A DNA stretch of 64,000 nt from Rubrobacter marinus (GCF_011492965.1 NZ_CP045121.1:2852001-2916000), one strand, 5' to 3'. Positions 1-9,371 are shown, numbered from the stretch's first letter. Made by a program: numbers and translations. The notes: a model not told the origin generated them from the sequence alone.

Positions 1-325
1 GGTGTATCTCCTGGACGGTCGTGCCGTGCTCCGCCTTCTGGCGCTCCAGCTCCTCGCGCAGCTGCGCGTTCTCGACCTCCGCCCTCGCGAGCTTCCCCTC
101 CAGGTCCAAGACCTTCCTGACGCCGGCGAGGTTCATCCCCATCTCCTGGGTAAGCTTCTGGATGTACCTCCCGAGCTCCACGTCCTCCTGCGAGTAGAGC
201 CGGGTGTTCTTAATGCTCTTGCGCGGCCGGAGCAGGCCCTTCTGCTCGTACATCCGCAAGGTCTGCGGGTGGACCCCGATCAGCTCGGCCGCCACCCCGA
301 TCATGAAGACGGGACGCCTTCTCAC
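1..325 (-). CDS. hspR: HspR, MerR-family heat-shock repressor (3' end cut by window)
   Basis: GTG start at 325-323, two bases after the dnaJ stop, with AGGAGG about 9 bases upstream. The readable 108 codons begin VRRRPVFMIGVAAELIGVHP and contain a MerR-type winged helix: HPQTLRMYEQKGLLRP, then TRLYSQEDVELGRYIQKL and the GMNLAGVRKVLDLE segment, followed by a coiled coil rich in Glu, Lys and Arg. In actinomycetes HspR is the last gene of the dnaK operon, binds HAIR inverted repeats upstream of dnaK and uses DnaK as co-repressor. The position here fits exactly. The C terminus lies outside the window. Confidence 0.9.
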   Translation of the reverse strand, partial: MRRRPVFMIGVAAELIGVHPQTLRMYEQKGLLRPRKSIKNTRLYSQEDVELGRYIQKLTQEMGMNLAGVRKVLDLEGKLARAEVENAQLREELERQKAEHGTTVQEIH

Positions 326-326
326 G

Positions 327-1458
327 CTACGACGCCTCCTCCGCCTCGCGAGAGAGCCTCAGCAACTCCCCGCGCACGTCCTCGTCCCTCTCGTCGGCGA
401 GGGCCTCGAGGATCTCCTTCTCCCGCCTCGTGAGCGTCTTCGGCACCACGATCCGCGCCCGGACGACGAGATCACCCGGCCCCTCGCCGCGCGCCCGCGC
501 GGCCCCGACCTTGGGCGCCCCGGCCCCGCGCACCCGGAAGCGCTTGCCGTCCTGCGTCCCGGGGGGAGCTTGAGCCTCACCGTCCCACCCGAGGGCCTTG
601 GCACCTCGATCTCCGCCCCAAAGCCGCCTCGACGAAGCTGACCGGCGCCTCGACCACGAAGTCGTCCCCGCGCCGCTCGAAGACGGGATGCTCCTCGACC
701 CGAGTCGTGACGTAGAGGTCCCCCGGGGGCCCGCCCTTCCTCCCGGCGCTCCCCCTGCCGGCGAGCCGAACCCGCGTTCCGGTCTTCGCGCCGGCCGGTA
801 TCCGGACGCTGACCTGCCTGTTCTTCCGCAGACGCCCGGCGCCCGAGCACCGCCGGCACGGCTTCTCCACGACCGTCCCCTCTCCCCCACACCGGCCACA
901 CGGCTCCGAGAGGGCGAAGAAGCCCTGATCCCGACTCCTCACCCCGCGCCCGCCGCACTCCGGACAGGGGCGCGGAGCGGTCCCCGGCGCGGCCCCGGTC
1001 CCGCGGCAATCCTCGCAAGAATCCTCGACGGGCGCCGAGACGCGCGTCGTTACCCCCTCCAGCGCCTCCTTGAACTTCAGGTTCACGGTAACTGTTACGT
1101 CGTCGCCGCGGACCGCCTGGGGCCTGCCCCGCGCACCACCGCTCGCGCCGCCGAATACGTCGCCGAAGCTGCCGAAGATGTCCGAGAGGTCGCCGAAGTC
1201 CCGCAGGTTGGTCTGGGTCCCCTGCGTCGATTGACCGAAGAAAGACCTGGGGCCCTCGTCGTACTCACGCCGCTTCTCCGGGTTGGAGAGCACCTCGTAG
1301 GCGTGCTGGATCTCCTTGAAGCGCTCCTCGGCGCCCTTGTCGTTGGGGTTGGCGTCGGGATGGTACTTGCGCGCCAACCGGCGGTAGGCGCGCCGGATCT
1401 CATCCTGCGTCGCCCCCTTCGAGACCTCCAGCGCCTTGTACAGATCCGCCGTCGCCAT
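327..1458 (-). CDS. dnaJ: Chaperone DnaJ, frame broken twice in this sequence
   Basis: Hsp40 co-chaperone that stimulates DnaK ATPase and delivers clients. The J domain (residues 1-70) carries HPD in RKYHPDANPND; a Gly/Phe region (FGSFGDVFGGASGG) follows, then a zinc-binding region with CEDCRGTG, CPECGGRG, CGRCGGEG and CRRCSGAG. After FVEAALG the frame changes: AEIEVPRPSGGTVRLKLPPG lies in a second frame and TQDGKRFRVRG to the end in a third. One missing base in the C run at 616-619 and one near 558-566 explain both. The corrected length is 1134 bases (377 aa), normal for DnaJ. Nine bases from grpE, two from hspR. Probably intact in the organism. Confidence 0.93.
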
Positions 1459-1466
1459 ACCTCTAC

Positions 1467-2012
1467 CTATTTCGCAACTATAACCTTGGCGGGGCGGATC
1501 GCCCTGCCGTTCAACATGTAGCCCCGCTCGAGGGTCTGGATGACGGTGTCCTCCTCGTGTTCGTCGGAGGGCTGCCCCATGACGGCCTCGTGGACAGACG
1601 GGTCGAAGCTCGCGCCGTCGGAGTCGACGGGGGTGAGCCCCTGGCCCTCCAGGATGGAGACGAGTTGATCTCGCGTGGCGCGCACGCCCTCGCGGATGTC
1701 GCCCTCCGCGACGAGGGCGCGATCGAGGTTATCGAGCACGGGCAGGAGCTCGCGGACCAGCCTCTCGGAGGCGGACTGGACGAACCGCGCCCGGTCCCTC
1801 TCCATGCGCTTGCGGGAGTTCTCCATCTCGGCCTTCATGCGGCGCATGTCGTCGAGGTAGCCGTCGCGCTCGCGGCGGGCCGTCTCCAGCTCGGCCCCGA
1901 GGGCGATGATCTTCTCGCGCTCGGCGATGATCTCCTCGCGGGCGAGCTCGGCCTCCTCCTCGGGGTCCGCCTCCGGCTCCTCCTCGAACGCTTCATCGTC
2001 GAGTTCGGGCAC
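1467..2012 (-). CDS. grpE: Nucleotide exchange factor GrpE
   Basis: GrpE dimer that releases ADP from DnaK. A long N-terminal coiled coil (acidic start, then [19 protein letters not shown] and [19 protein letters not shown]) is followed by the conserved four-helix and beta domain: [42 protein letters not shown] and [18 protein letters not shown] at the end. The GTG at 2012 is only the first start in this frame; the frame stays open upstream with acidic, Pro-rich sequence typical of GrpE N termini. A TTG at 2155 with AGGAGGT at 2173-2167 is probably the true start, reached if one base is missing from the C run at 2122-2125 (690 bases, 229 aa). Confidence 0.9.
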   Translation of the reverse strand: MPELDDEAFEEEPEADPEEEAELAREEIIAEREKIIALGAELETARRERDGYLDDMRRMKAEMENSRKRMERDRARFVQSASERLVRELLPVLDNLDRALVAEGDIREGVRATRDQLVSILEGQGLTPVDSDGASFDPSVHEAVMGQPSDEHEEDTVIQTLERGYMLNGRAIRPAKVIVAK

Positions 2013-2180
2013 GACGCCGGGGTCCTCGGAGCCCCCGACCTCTACCGGCTCGGAGGCCGGGTCCGTCGCCTCCGGCGGGAGGTCGCCTTCGCGCTGCTCC
2101 TCTTCCGGGTTGCGGGCTCCTCCCCGTCCGGGCGGCGCTGCTCTTCGTCTCTCAAAGCTTGCCTACACCTCCTGGGCCCA

Positions 2181-2219
2181 GGGCGAAGGCGCGGGGCCCG
2201 GGGCCCCGCGCCTTCGCCC
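2181..2219. terminator. Perfect 16-bp hairpin in the dnaK-grpE gap
   Basis: Arms 2181-2196 (GGGCGAAGGCGCGGGG) and 2204-2219 are perfectly complementary around a 7-base loop. It begins 12 bases after the dnaK stop and ends just before the putative grpE ribosome binding site. No U tract follows on the minus strand, so it is more likely an mRNA-stabilising or attenuating structure that sets the dnaK:grpE ratio than a full terminator. Confidence 0.6.
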
Positions 2220-2231
2220 GCTCGGGGGTCT

Positions 2232-4130
2232 TTACCTCTTGCCTTCGTCGGTCTCGTCGTCGACGATCTCGGCGTCCTCGACCACGTCGTCCTCCGGGCC
2301 GTCGGCGGTGGCCGAAGCCTGGCTCCCCTGGGCGTTCTGGTAGAGCACCTCGGAGAGCTTGTGGGAGGCGGTCAGGAGGGCCTCCTGCTTCTGCTTGATC
2401 CTCTCGACGTCGTCGCCGGCGAGGGCCTCCTTCGTCTCCTTGATGGCGTCCTCGATCTCGCCGCGCGTGGCGGCGTCGACCTTGCCGTCGACGTCCTTGA
2501 GGGAGCGCTCGATGGAGTAGACGAGGTTGTCCGTGTTGTTGCGGACGTCCGCCTCCTCCTTGCGCCGGCGGTCCTCCTCGGCGTGCGACTCGGCGTCGCG
2601 GACCATCTGCTCGATGTCCCGATCGTCGAGGCCGCTGGAGGCGGTGATGGTGATCCGCTGCTCCTTGCCCGTCCCGAGGTCCTTGGCGCCGACGTTCACG
2701 ATGCCGTTCGCGTCGATGTCGAAGGTGACCTCGATCTGCGGGACGCCGCGCGGCGCGGGCGGGAGGCCGACAAGCTGGAAGTTGCCGATCAGCTTGTTGT
2801 AGGCCGCGATCTCGCGCTCGCCCTGGTAGACCTTGATCTCGACCGAGCCCTGGTTGTCGTCGGCCGTCGTGAAGACCTCACTCTTACGTGTAGGTATAGT
2901 CGTGTTCCGCTCGATAAGCTTCGTCATCACGCCGCCCTTGGTCTCGATGCCGAGGGAGAGCGGGGTAACGTCGAGGAGCAGGACGTCCTTGACCTCGCCC
3001 GCGAGCACGCCGGCCTGGATGGCGGCGCCGATCGCGACGACCTCGTCCGGGTTGATGCCCTTGTTGGGCTCCTTGCCCGTGATCTCCTTGACCTTCTCCT
3101 GGATGGCCGGGATGCGGGTCGAGCCGCCGACGAGGATGATCTGGTCGATCCCGCCGCCGTCGAGCCCCGCGTCCTTCATGGCCTGGCGGACCGGGCCGGC
3201 CGTCCCCTCGACGAGGTCGGCGGTCAGGTTGTTGAACTGCGCCCGCGTGAGCGTCAGGTCGAGGTGCTTGGGGCCGTTGGCATCGGCGGTGATGAACGGC
3301 AGGTTGATGGAGGTGCTCGTCGTCGAAGAGAGCTCCCTCTTGGCCTTCTCGGCGGCCTCGACGAGGCGCTGGGTCGCCATCTTGTCCTTGGAGAGGTCTA
3401 TCCCCGAGTCCTTCCTGAACTCGGAGACGATCCACTCGACGACCTTCTGGTCGAAGTCGTCGCCGCCGAGGTGGTTGTTCCCGCTCGTCGCCTTGACCTC
3501 GAAGACGCCCTCGCCGAGCTCGAGGATGGAGACGTCGAACGTGCCGCCACCGAGGTCGAAGACGAGGATGGTCTGCTCGTTCTCCTTGTCGAGCCCGTAG
3601 GCGAGCGCCGCCGCCGTCGGCTCGTTGATGATCCGCTTGACGTTGAGCCCGGCGATCCTGCCGGCGTCCTTCGTCGCCTGTCGCTGCGCGTCCTCGAAGT
3701 AGGCCGGCACGGTGATGACGGCCTCGGTGACCTCGTCCCCGAGGTACTCCTCGGCGTCCCTCTTCAGCTTCTGGAGGATCATCGCGGAGATCTCGGCCGG
3801 AGAGTAATCCTTCTCGCCGGCCCGCACGCGCAGGTCGCCGCCCGGCCCGTCGACCACCTCGTAGCCCACGTTCCCGGCCTCGTTCGAGACCTCGCGGTAC
3901 CTGCGGCCCATGAAGCGCTTCACGGAGTAGACGGTCCGGTCCGGGTTGGTCACCGCCTGGCGGCGCGCGAGCTGGCCCACCAGCCGGTCCCCGCTCTTGC
4001 GGTCGAAGGCCACCACCGAAGGCGTCGTCCGCTCGCCCTCGGAGTTGGTGATGACCACCGGGTCGCCACCCTCCAGGACCGCGACACAACTGTTCGTCGT
4101 ACCGAGGTCTATGCCAATGCTCTTGCCCAT
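2232..4130 (-). CDS. dnaK: Chaperone protein DnaK (Hsp70)
   Basis: Full-length 632-aa Hsp70. The N-terminal ATPase domain starts [18 protein letters not shown] (phosphate-1 loop), contains [14 protein letters not shown] (phosphate-2) and [13 protein letters not shown] (adenosine motif); the peptide-binding domain carries [14 protein letters not shown] and [11 protein letters not shown]; a helical lid and an acidic tail ([19 protein letters not shown]) close the protein. ATG at 4130 has AGGAG a few bases upstream. First gene of the operon with grpE, dnaJ and hspR; transcription starts at the promoter just upstream. In other actinomycetes DnaK is also co-repressor for HspR. No anomalies. Confidence 0.98.
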   Translation of the reverse strand: MGKSIGIDLGTTNSCVAVLEGGDPVVITNSEGERTTPSVVAFDRKSGDRLVGQLARRQAVTNPDRTVYSVKRFMGRRYREVSNEAGNVGYEVVDGPGGDLRVRAGEKDYSPAEISAMILQKLKRDAEEYLGDEVTEAVITVPAYFEDAQRQATKDAGRIAGLNVKRIINEPTAAALAYGLDKENEQTILVFDLGGGTFDVSILELGEGVFEVKATSGNNHLGGDDFDQKVVEWIVSEFRKDSGIDLSKDKMATQRLVEAAEKAKRELSSTTSTSINLPFITADANGPKHLDLTLTRAQFNNLTADLVEGTAGPVRQAMKDAGLDGGGIDQIILVGGSTRIPAIQEKVKEITGKEPNKGINPDEVVAIGAAIQAGVLAGEVKDVLLLDVTPLSLGIETKGGVMTKLIERNTTIPTRKSEVFTTADDNQGSVEIKVYQGEREIAAYNKLIGNFQLVGLPPAPRGVPQIEVTFDIDANGIVNVGAKDLGTGKEQRITITASSGLDDRDIEQMVRDAESHAEEDRRRKEEADVRNNTDNLVYSIERSLKDVDGKVDAATRGEIEDAIKETKEALAGDDVERIKQKQEALLTASHKLSEVLYQNAQGSQASATADGPEDDVVEDAEIVDDETDEGKR

Positions 4131-4173
4131 GCGGTCTCCTCGAAGTCGTTCGTCGATAATCTAAGGCACGGGC

Positions 4174-4203
4174 AGTATAAAATCTAAGTCTGCGGCGTTC
4201 AAG
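4174..4203 (-). promoter_or_regulatory. dnaK promoter overlapped by a HAIR-like HspR operator
   Basis: On the minus strand TTGAAC (4202-4197), a 17-bp spacer and TATACT (4179-4174) make a near-consensus housekeeping promoter, giving a leader of about 36 bases before dnaK. CTTGAAC, seven bases, ACTTAGA (4203-4183) covers the -35 and spacer and resembles the HspR consensus CTTGAGT-N7-ACTCAAG in spacing and 9 of 14 positions. A repressor here would block RNA polymerase. The operator call is inference from the degenerate match and the presence of hspR. Confidence 0.65.
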
Positions 4204-4293
4204 TTTTTTGTTCGGTTCATGGGAGTATAATTTTGGCGGAAAGTACCGGATGATGTTGCCGGAGCTGCGGGGGGTGGGAGGTCTTGGGGGGTC

Positions 4294-5007
4294 TTGGAAG
4301 AAACAATCTTACTCGTTGACGACGACGCGGCGCTCCTCGAGGTCATGTCGATCGTGCTCTCTTCGGAGGGGTACCGGGTCATCACGGCGATGGACGGCCA
4401 GGAGGCCCTGAAGGAGGTCGGGCGGGAGAAGCTGGACCTCGTCATCCTGGACATCATGCTGCCGAAGATGAGCGGCTTCGAGGTCTTGAAGAAGATCAGG
4501 GAGAGCTCCGACGTCCCTGTGGTGATGCTGACGGCGAAGAGCCAGTCCGTGGACAAGGTCGTGGGGCTGGAGCTCGGGGCCGACGACTACATCACCAAGC
4601 CCTTCGACACCAAGGAGCTTCTCGCGCGCATCCGCGCGATCCTCAGGAGGTTCGGGCGGCAGGAGGGGAGGAGCCGGGACGGGACCCTGCGGCTCGGGCC
4701 GCTGGAGCTCGACCCGAACGGCTACACCGTGACGCGGAGCGGCGACGTCCTCGTGCTCACGCCCACGGAGTTCAAGATCCTGGCGCTCCTGATGAGGCGT
4801 CCGGGGCGGGCGTTCACGCGCACCCAGATCTCCGAGGCCGTCTCGACGGCGTCGCACTACCTGGCGAGCCGCTACATCGACGTGCACATCAGCAGGCTCA
4901 GGGCCAAGATCGAGCGGGACCCGAAGGCGCCGGAGATTATCCAGACCGTCCCGAGCGTCGGGTACCGGGCGGCCCGGCCGCGTTCGAGCGCGACCCGCAG
5001 CGCCTGA
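4294..5007 (+). CDS. OmpR/PhoB-family response regulator
   Basis: 237 aa with a receiver domain (1-120) and a winged-helix DNA-binding domain (about 135-230). Acidic pocket LVDDD at 8-11, phospho-acceptor Asp53 in LVILDIMLPKM, switch Thr80 in VVMLTAK, and Lys102 in ADDYITKPF. The C-terminal half has LTPTEFKILALLMRRPG and the recognition-helix region YIDVHISRLRAKIERDP ending in VPSVGYRA, as in PhoB/MtrA/WalR types. TTG start with GGGAGG upstream. Fourteen bases separate it from the histidine kinase, its likely partner. The target genes cannot be told from sequence. Confidence 0.93.
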   Translation: MEETILLVDDDAALLEVMSIVLSSEGYRVITAMDGQEALKEVGREKLDLVILDIMLPKMSGFEVLKKIRESSDVPVVMLTAKSQSVDKVVGLELGADDYITKPFDTKELLARIRAILRRFGRQEGRSRDGTLRLGPLELDPNGYTVTRSGDVLVLTPTEFKILALLMRRPGRAFTRTQISEAVSTASHYLASRYIDVHISRLRAKIERDPKAPEIIQTVPSVGYRAARPRSSATRSA

Positions 5008-5021
5008 GGCGAGGTCCCCGA

Positions 5022-6953
5022 GTGGTCTCCGAGAAGGTTCGCAAGGGCAGGTCCCTACCGGGGCGGCTCTCGTTCAGGGCGCGGGTCTTCGCCGCGCTCG
5101 TGGGCATCTCGGCGACGACGAGCCTCGTGATCGGCCTCGTCCTCTACTACTTCGCCGAGGACCGGCTCGTCGCTCAGGAGCGGGAGCTCTTGATACAGCG
5201 CTCGCGGACGGCGAACGCGGGGGCCGGGGTCTTTCTGGAGGGCCTGCGCAACCCGGAGAGCGGGGACCTCCCCGCCCCCGACGCCTACGCCGAGGAGCTC
5301 GTCCGCTCGGTCGCGGACCCGACGGGGCTCGGGGTGCTCTACGCGGGCCCGGACGGGGAGCCCCTCGCGGCGAGGGACGGCGCCGGGAGGCCGGTCTCCC
5401 CCGAGAGGGCGTACGAGAGGCTCGGCCTGAACGGGGAGGTCCTCGAGAGGGCCGAGGGTTCCCCGAGGGGCGAGGGGAGGATCGTGCGCCTCGGGGGCGA
5501 CGGGGGCGGCGGGGCGCCGCGCTACGTGGCCGTCTGGCCGCTCCTGGGGACGAACGAGACGGCGCAGGGCGTCCTCGTCTACGACTCACCGGAGAGGGGG
5601 CTCGAGGAGACGCTGGCGTTTCTGCGCTACGGCATTCTCGGGGCCATCGGGACGAGCGTGCTGCTCGTGGGGGCGGCGAGCCTCATCCTGGCGCGACAGA
5701 TCACGCGCCCCCTCTCCGACACCCGCGACGCCGCGATAAGGGTGGCCTCGGGGGACTACAGCTTCGTGCCCGTGAGGGGGAACGACGAGCTCGCCGAGGT
5801 GGCCCGCTCCTTCAACTTCATGGCGAGGGAGGTGCAGCACTACGTCGGCGAGATGCGGCGCCAGAAGGGGCGCCTGGAGGCGGTCCTCGAAGCCTCGCCG
5901 GAGGCCGTCGTCGCCACGGACGCCTCCGAGAAGATAACCATGTCCAACCCCGCCGCCGAAAGAATCCTCGGCATAGACCCGGCCCACGACCACGGCCGCC
6001 CGCTCGAGGGGCTCGGCGCCCCGAAGGCGCTGCTCGAGTGCCTGCGCGAGGCCACGAGGACCGGCGCCGCCGTCCACGAGATCGAGGTCGGCGAGAAGAC
6101 CTACTGGGCCTACGCCGCCCGTATGCAGGACCCGAAACACGCCGCGACGGACGGGGATCATGGCGCCGTCGAGGGCGCCCCCGGCGGCGGCGCGATCCTG
6201 GCCGTCCGGGACATAACGGAGTACCGCTCGCTGGAGAGGGCGAAGACCGCCTTCGTCTCGGACGTCTCGCACGAGCTCAGGACGCCGCTGACGACCATCC
6301 AGAGCGCGCTCGACCTCATCGAGCGGGCGCGGGAGAGGTTGGATCCCCTGGAGCACAGGGCGCTCGAGCTCGCCGACGGGGAGCTCAAGCGCATCCGCGG
6401 GATGGTCGAGGAGCTTCTGACCCTCGCCCAGATGGACTCGCGCCAGTACTCCCTGGAGGTCGCGCCGAGCGACCTCGACGAGGTCGTCAGGAGCGCCATC
6501 AGCGGCATAGAATCCAAGGCCCAGAGGTTCGGCATCGAGCTCCGCTACGACCCCTCGGACAGCTCCCCCCACACCACCTGCGTCTGCGACGCGCAGAAGA
6601 TCTACCAGGTCCTGCTCAACCTGCTCGACAACGCCATAAAGTACTCGGACCCGGGCGGGAGGGTGCGCGTCTACGTCCTGGACGGGCGCGACTACGTGAC
6701 GGTGCGCGTCTCGGATACGGGGGTCGGCATCCCGGAAGAGGACCTGCCCCAGCTTTTCGACCGCTTCTACCGGGTGAACAAGGACCGCTCGCGGACGACC
6801 GGCGGCAGCGGCCTGGGCCTGGCCATCTCCAAGCAGATCGTCGACCTGCACGGCGGCGCCCTCGCCGTGCGGAGCACGGTCGGCGTCGGCTCCACCTTCG
6901 ACGTCCGGCTCCCGAAGTCCCCCGTCCCCCGCTCCGCCAGCTATGCGATCTAG
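5022..6953 (+). CDS. Membrane sensor histidine kinase (HAMP-PAS-HisKA-HATPase)
   Basis: 643 aa. A first transmembrane helix (about 25-47), an extracytoplasmic sensor domain of about 150 residues, a second helix (about 203-224), HAMP linker, PAS domain (about 285-395, EAVVATDASEKITMSNPAA), then HisKA with His417 in SDVSHELRTPLTTI and an ATPase domain with N box LLNLLDNAIKYSD, G1 DTGVGIPEEDLP and G2 GGSGLGLAI. Architecture matches PhoR/WalK/ResE kinases. The GTG start lies 14 bases after the response regulator; the stop overlaps the downstream lipoprotein gene, suggesting that lipoprotein belongs to the signalling unit (inference). Confidence 0.93.
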   Translation: MVSEKVRKGRSLPGRLSFRARVFAALVGISATTSLVIGLVLYYFAEDRLVAQERELLIQRSRTANAGAGVFLEGLRNPESGDLPAPDAYAEELVRSVADPTGLGVLYAGPDGEPLAARDGAGRPVSPERAYERLGLNGEVLERAEGSPRGEGRIVRLGGDGGGGAPRYVAVWPLLGTNETAQGVLVYDSPERGLEETLAFLRYGILGAIGTSVLLVGAASLILARQITRPLSDTRDAAIRVASGDYSFVPVRGNDELAEVARSFNFMAREVQHYVGEMRRQKGRLEAVLEASPEAVVATDASEKITMSNPAAERILGIDPAHDHGRPLEGLGAPKALLECLREATRTGAAVHEIEVGEKTYWAYAARMQDPKHAATDGDHGAVEGAPGGGAILAVRDITEYRSLERAKTAFVSDVSHELRTPLTTIQSALDLIERARERLDPLEHRALELADGELKRIRGMVEELLTLAQMDSRQYSLEVAPSDLDEVVRSAISGIESKAQRFGIELRYDPSDSSPHTTCVCDAQKIYQVLLNLLDNAIKYSDPGGRVRVYVLDGRDYVTVRVSDTGVGIPEEDLPQLFDRFYRVNKDRSRTTGGSGLGLAISKQIVDLHGGALAVRSTVGVGSTFDVRLPKSPVPRSASYAI

Positions 6954-8190
6954 CCGGGAGCGGGCTCCGCTCCGCGCTGCGCTCCTCCTGGCGCTCTTGC
7001 TCGTGCCGGGAGCGGCTGGCTGCGGGTTTCTCTCGGCCGCCGGGCCCGTGGAGGAGGGCGTCATAGAGCCCGCTTCGCCCGCCGGGGCCCCGGCGGACCT
7101 GGATCTCGGGCCGGGCGTGCGCCCCTTGAGCCTCGGGCCCGGGGACAAGAGCTCCCCGCGTGTCAGCCCCTCCGGCGACCGCGTGGCGTTCGTCCTCGAC
7201 GGCTACGTCGTCGAGAAGCCGCTGTACGCTCAAGACCCCGGGGTCCGGACGGAGGAGGGCTTCTCCGCCACGAGCGCGGACTGGCTCGCTGGTGAGAACC
7301 TGGCAGTGCTGGGCCCGGGCTCGGGCAGGGGCTCCCCGGCGCAAGACGCGCAGGCCGACTCGCTGTTCGTCGTCCATCCTGACGAGACCCCGGAGATCAG
7401 CGAGGCCGTGGAGGGCGTGCGGGGCACCGGCGCGCAGCCGGGCGGGGGCTCCGTCGTCGCCGTCGTGGAGACGCCAGGGGTCGGGCCGGAGGCCGCCCTC
7501 GTCCGGCTGCGCGCGGGCGGGGACGTGGCGAGAAGCTTCCCGGCCGACCTCCGGGGACGCGTCTCGGGCCTCTCCCTCTCCCCGGACGGCCGCGAGGTCG
7601 CGATGGCCGTCCGGATCCAATCCGGCAGGGACGACGGCAGGGTGGAGCTCGCGACCTACCGCTTCTCCGAGGGCGAGCCCCGGCGCGTCGCCCTCCTGGA
7701 GGAGGGGCTCGAGGTGATCGGGGCGCCCCAGGCGACCTCGCGGGGCCTCTACTTCGTCGCCGGGGAGGAGGGAGACGAGGAGGCGGACTACGCCCTCTAC
7801 CGCGTCCCCGAGGGCTCGGAGGAGTACGAGCCCGTGCGCGGGGTCGGCGAGGACTTCGTCCCCGCGAGCATCGCGGTCTCGCCGGACGGCGGCAGCCTCG
7901 CCGTGCTGGGCCGGCGGAGCTCCCGCTCCCCCACCGACCTCTACGTCCTCGACCTCGCCTCGGACTCCCTGGACGCGGTCACGGCGAACGAGAACATGGA
8001 GATCAAGACGAAACCGGGCGACCTCGCCTGGTCCCCCGACGGCTCGCTCGTCGTGGTCGTCGCTCGCGGCGCCCTGCCGGGCCCGAAGGTCTACGGCTCC
8101 CCAGCCAAGGACCTGTCGAGCGCCTTCTACAACGTCTACGGGGTGCCGGTCGGGACGGCCATCCGGGCTTCCGGGGGCAGGCAGAGGTGA
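6943..8190 (+). CDS. Secreted lipoprotein with beta-propeller (TolB/WD40-like) repeats
   Basis: 415 aa. A hydrophobic signal peptide (LRAALLLALLLVPG) ends in the lipobox GAAGC, so Cys would be lipidated and the protein held outside the membrane. The rest has propeller-like repeats: VSPSGDRVAFVLDG, LSLSPDGREVAMAV, IAVSPDGGSLAVLG and LAWSPDGSLVVVVA. Resembles the LpqB-type accessory lipoproteins that follow the MtrA-MtrB two-component pair in actinomycetes, in both order and fold. Starts 11 bases inside the kinase gene, so translation is coupled. A role as modulator of the kinase is inferred from context. Confidence 0.8.
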   Translation: MRSSRERAPLRAALLLALLLVPGAAGCGFLSAAGPVEEGVIEPASPAGAPADLDLGPGVRPLSLGPGDKSSPRVSPSGDRVAFVLDGYVVEKPLYAQDPGVRTEEGFSATSADWLAGENLAVLGPGSGRGSPAQDAQADSLFVVHPDETPEISEAVEGVRGTGAQPGGGSVVAVVETPGVGPEAALVRLRAGGDVARSFPADLRGRVSGLSLSPDGREVAMAVRIQSGRDDGRVELATYRFSEGEPRRVALLEEGLEVIGAPQATSRGLYFVAGEEGDEEADYALYRVPEGSEEYEPVRGVGEDFVPASIAVSPDGGSLAVLGRRSSRSPTDLYVLDLASDSLDAVTANENMEIKTKPGDLAWSPDGSLVVVVARGALPGPKVYGSPAKDLSSAFYNVYGVPVGTAIRASGGRQR

Positions 8191-8699
8191 GGAGCGCCCT
8201 CTTCTGGCTCGCCGGGGCTTCGCTCGCCTTCTTCGCGACGGCCGGGGCGTTCCTGGTGCTCGCCAACTTCGGCACCGCGCCGAAGGCGAGCGACCCCATC
8301 CCTCGCAGCGAGCCCTCCGGCGGGACACCGCGGGGCCCGGAGCTCGCCCTCAGCTTCTCCGAGGAGGGGCTCGGGGGGCTGGAGAGGAGCCGCAACCAGA
8401 CGCTGACGCTCTACCTCGAGAACAGAGGCGAGGAGGAACTGAGGAGCGTGGAGCTAGAGCTTGCGGTCTCCTCCGAGGACACCGCTTACCCCAGGGTGCG
8501 CCGCTACGACGAGACGGTGACGAGGCTCGCGCCCGGCGAGGTCGAGGCGATCGACCTGACCGTGGACCTCTCCCGCCCCCGCCGGTGGGGGCGCCGCGGT
8601 CCTCGACGAGGAGGCCGGCGACGACCGGGAGATCCTGGAGGCCCGGGCCTACGCGCCCGGCGTGCCCCCGTCGTCGAGACGGCGGTCGTCTCGCCCTGA
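8187..8699 (+). CDS. Small membrane-anchored protein of unknown function; internal compensating frameshift
   Basis: 170 aa starting 4 bases inside the preceding gene. An N-terminal helix (LFWLAGASLAFFATAGAFLVLANFG) anchors an extracytoplasmic domain with a beta-rich segment (NQTLTLYLENRGEEELRSVELELAV) like a CARDB/FxLYD-type domain. From about 8575 to 8668 the read frame is an Arg/Gly-rich string, while the next frame reads normally (AVLDEEAGDDREILEARAYA); the original frame resumes as PVVETAVVSP. One extra base in the C run at 8572-8580 and one missing at 8665-8669 would restore it. Function unknown; the operon links it to the sensor kinase. Confidence 0.65.
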   Translation: MRSALFWLAGASLAFFATAGAFLVLANFGTAPKASDPIPRSEPSGGTPRGPELALSFSEEGLGGLERSRNQTLTLYLENRGEEELRSVELELAVSSEDTAYPRVRRYDETVTRLAPGEVEAIDLTVDLSRPRRWGRRGPRRGGRRRPGDPGGPGLRARRAPVVETAVVSP

Positions 8700-8700
8700 G

Positions 8701-9371
8701 CTAGCGCCGGAGCTTCTCCGGCTCGGGGACATCCGGGCCCCGCCGGGGCCCTGGGGCGAGAGCGTGACGGGCGACGGGGCGCCGCCCAGCACCGGGAGCT
8801 TCACCCGTCCCATGAGGCCGCGGGCGCGCTCGCCGATCTCGACCGTGTTCCCGAAGTCCGCCCGGGCGAGCGTGTAGGGCAGGCCGAGCCTGAAGCCCCT
8901 GCGCAGCGGCTCCCAGCCGTTCTCCAGCAAGAACCGGGTGGGGATGTGCCGCGAGAGCCCGAGGTCGCTCCCGATCGCCTCGACCCCGCCGAAGCCCCGC
9001 GTCTTCAAGTCGCGCGCCACGCGCACGAGGAGGTGCCTGCGCGCCCTCGGGTCCCCCTCCAGGTACGCCAGAAGGGCGGCGTCGGAGCCCAGGGGCCCGA
9101 CGGGGTAGAGGTCGGCGCGCGGCAGGTAGGCGTGCGGGCCGTAGACGGCGAACCCCATCACCTCGTCGCCCCGCTTCATCACGAGCCCGGCCGTACCCCA
9201 GGCGTCGGTGACCTCCTCGTACCACTCCTCGGACGAGAAGGCCCCCTGCGTCCAGTACGAGACCACCGCCTCGAGACCGGGGATCTCGCGGGCGTCGGCG
9301 CCCGAGATCTCCGAGATCGCCGGGATAAAGGGCAGCGGCCTCATCTTCAAGCCGAGACCGAGCCTACCCAT
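8701..9371 (-). CDS. GNAT-like acetyltransferase, one probable frameshift near its end
   Basis: About 223 aa after correction. Starts MGRLGLGLKMRPLPF with ATG at 9371-9369, overlapping the ytxH-type gene stop by 8 bases. Segments such as GLVMKRGDEVMGFAVYGPHAYLP, HLLVRVARDLKTRGFGGVEAIG and ENGWEPLRRGFRLGLPY follow the pattern of GNAT N-acetyltransferases. In the given frame it runs on to 8649 across the convergent gene; one missing base in the C run at 8738-8741 gives the charged end PDVPEPEKLRR and a stop at 8701, just past the neighbour's stop. Substrate unknown. Confidence 0.6.

Noticed and set aside
327-1458. Programmed frameshifting in dnaJ
   Set aside because: Two shifts at simple G/C runs with no slippery heptamer or stimulator, and the same pattern in unrelated genes, fit sequencing error better.
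1557-4187. Open frame of 876 codons on the plus strand opposite dnaK and grpE
   Set aside because: Antisense shadow of GC-rich dnaK codons; composition is Asp/Leu/Val/Arg-rich with no domain, and the minus-strand genes are certain.
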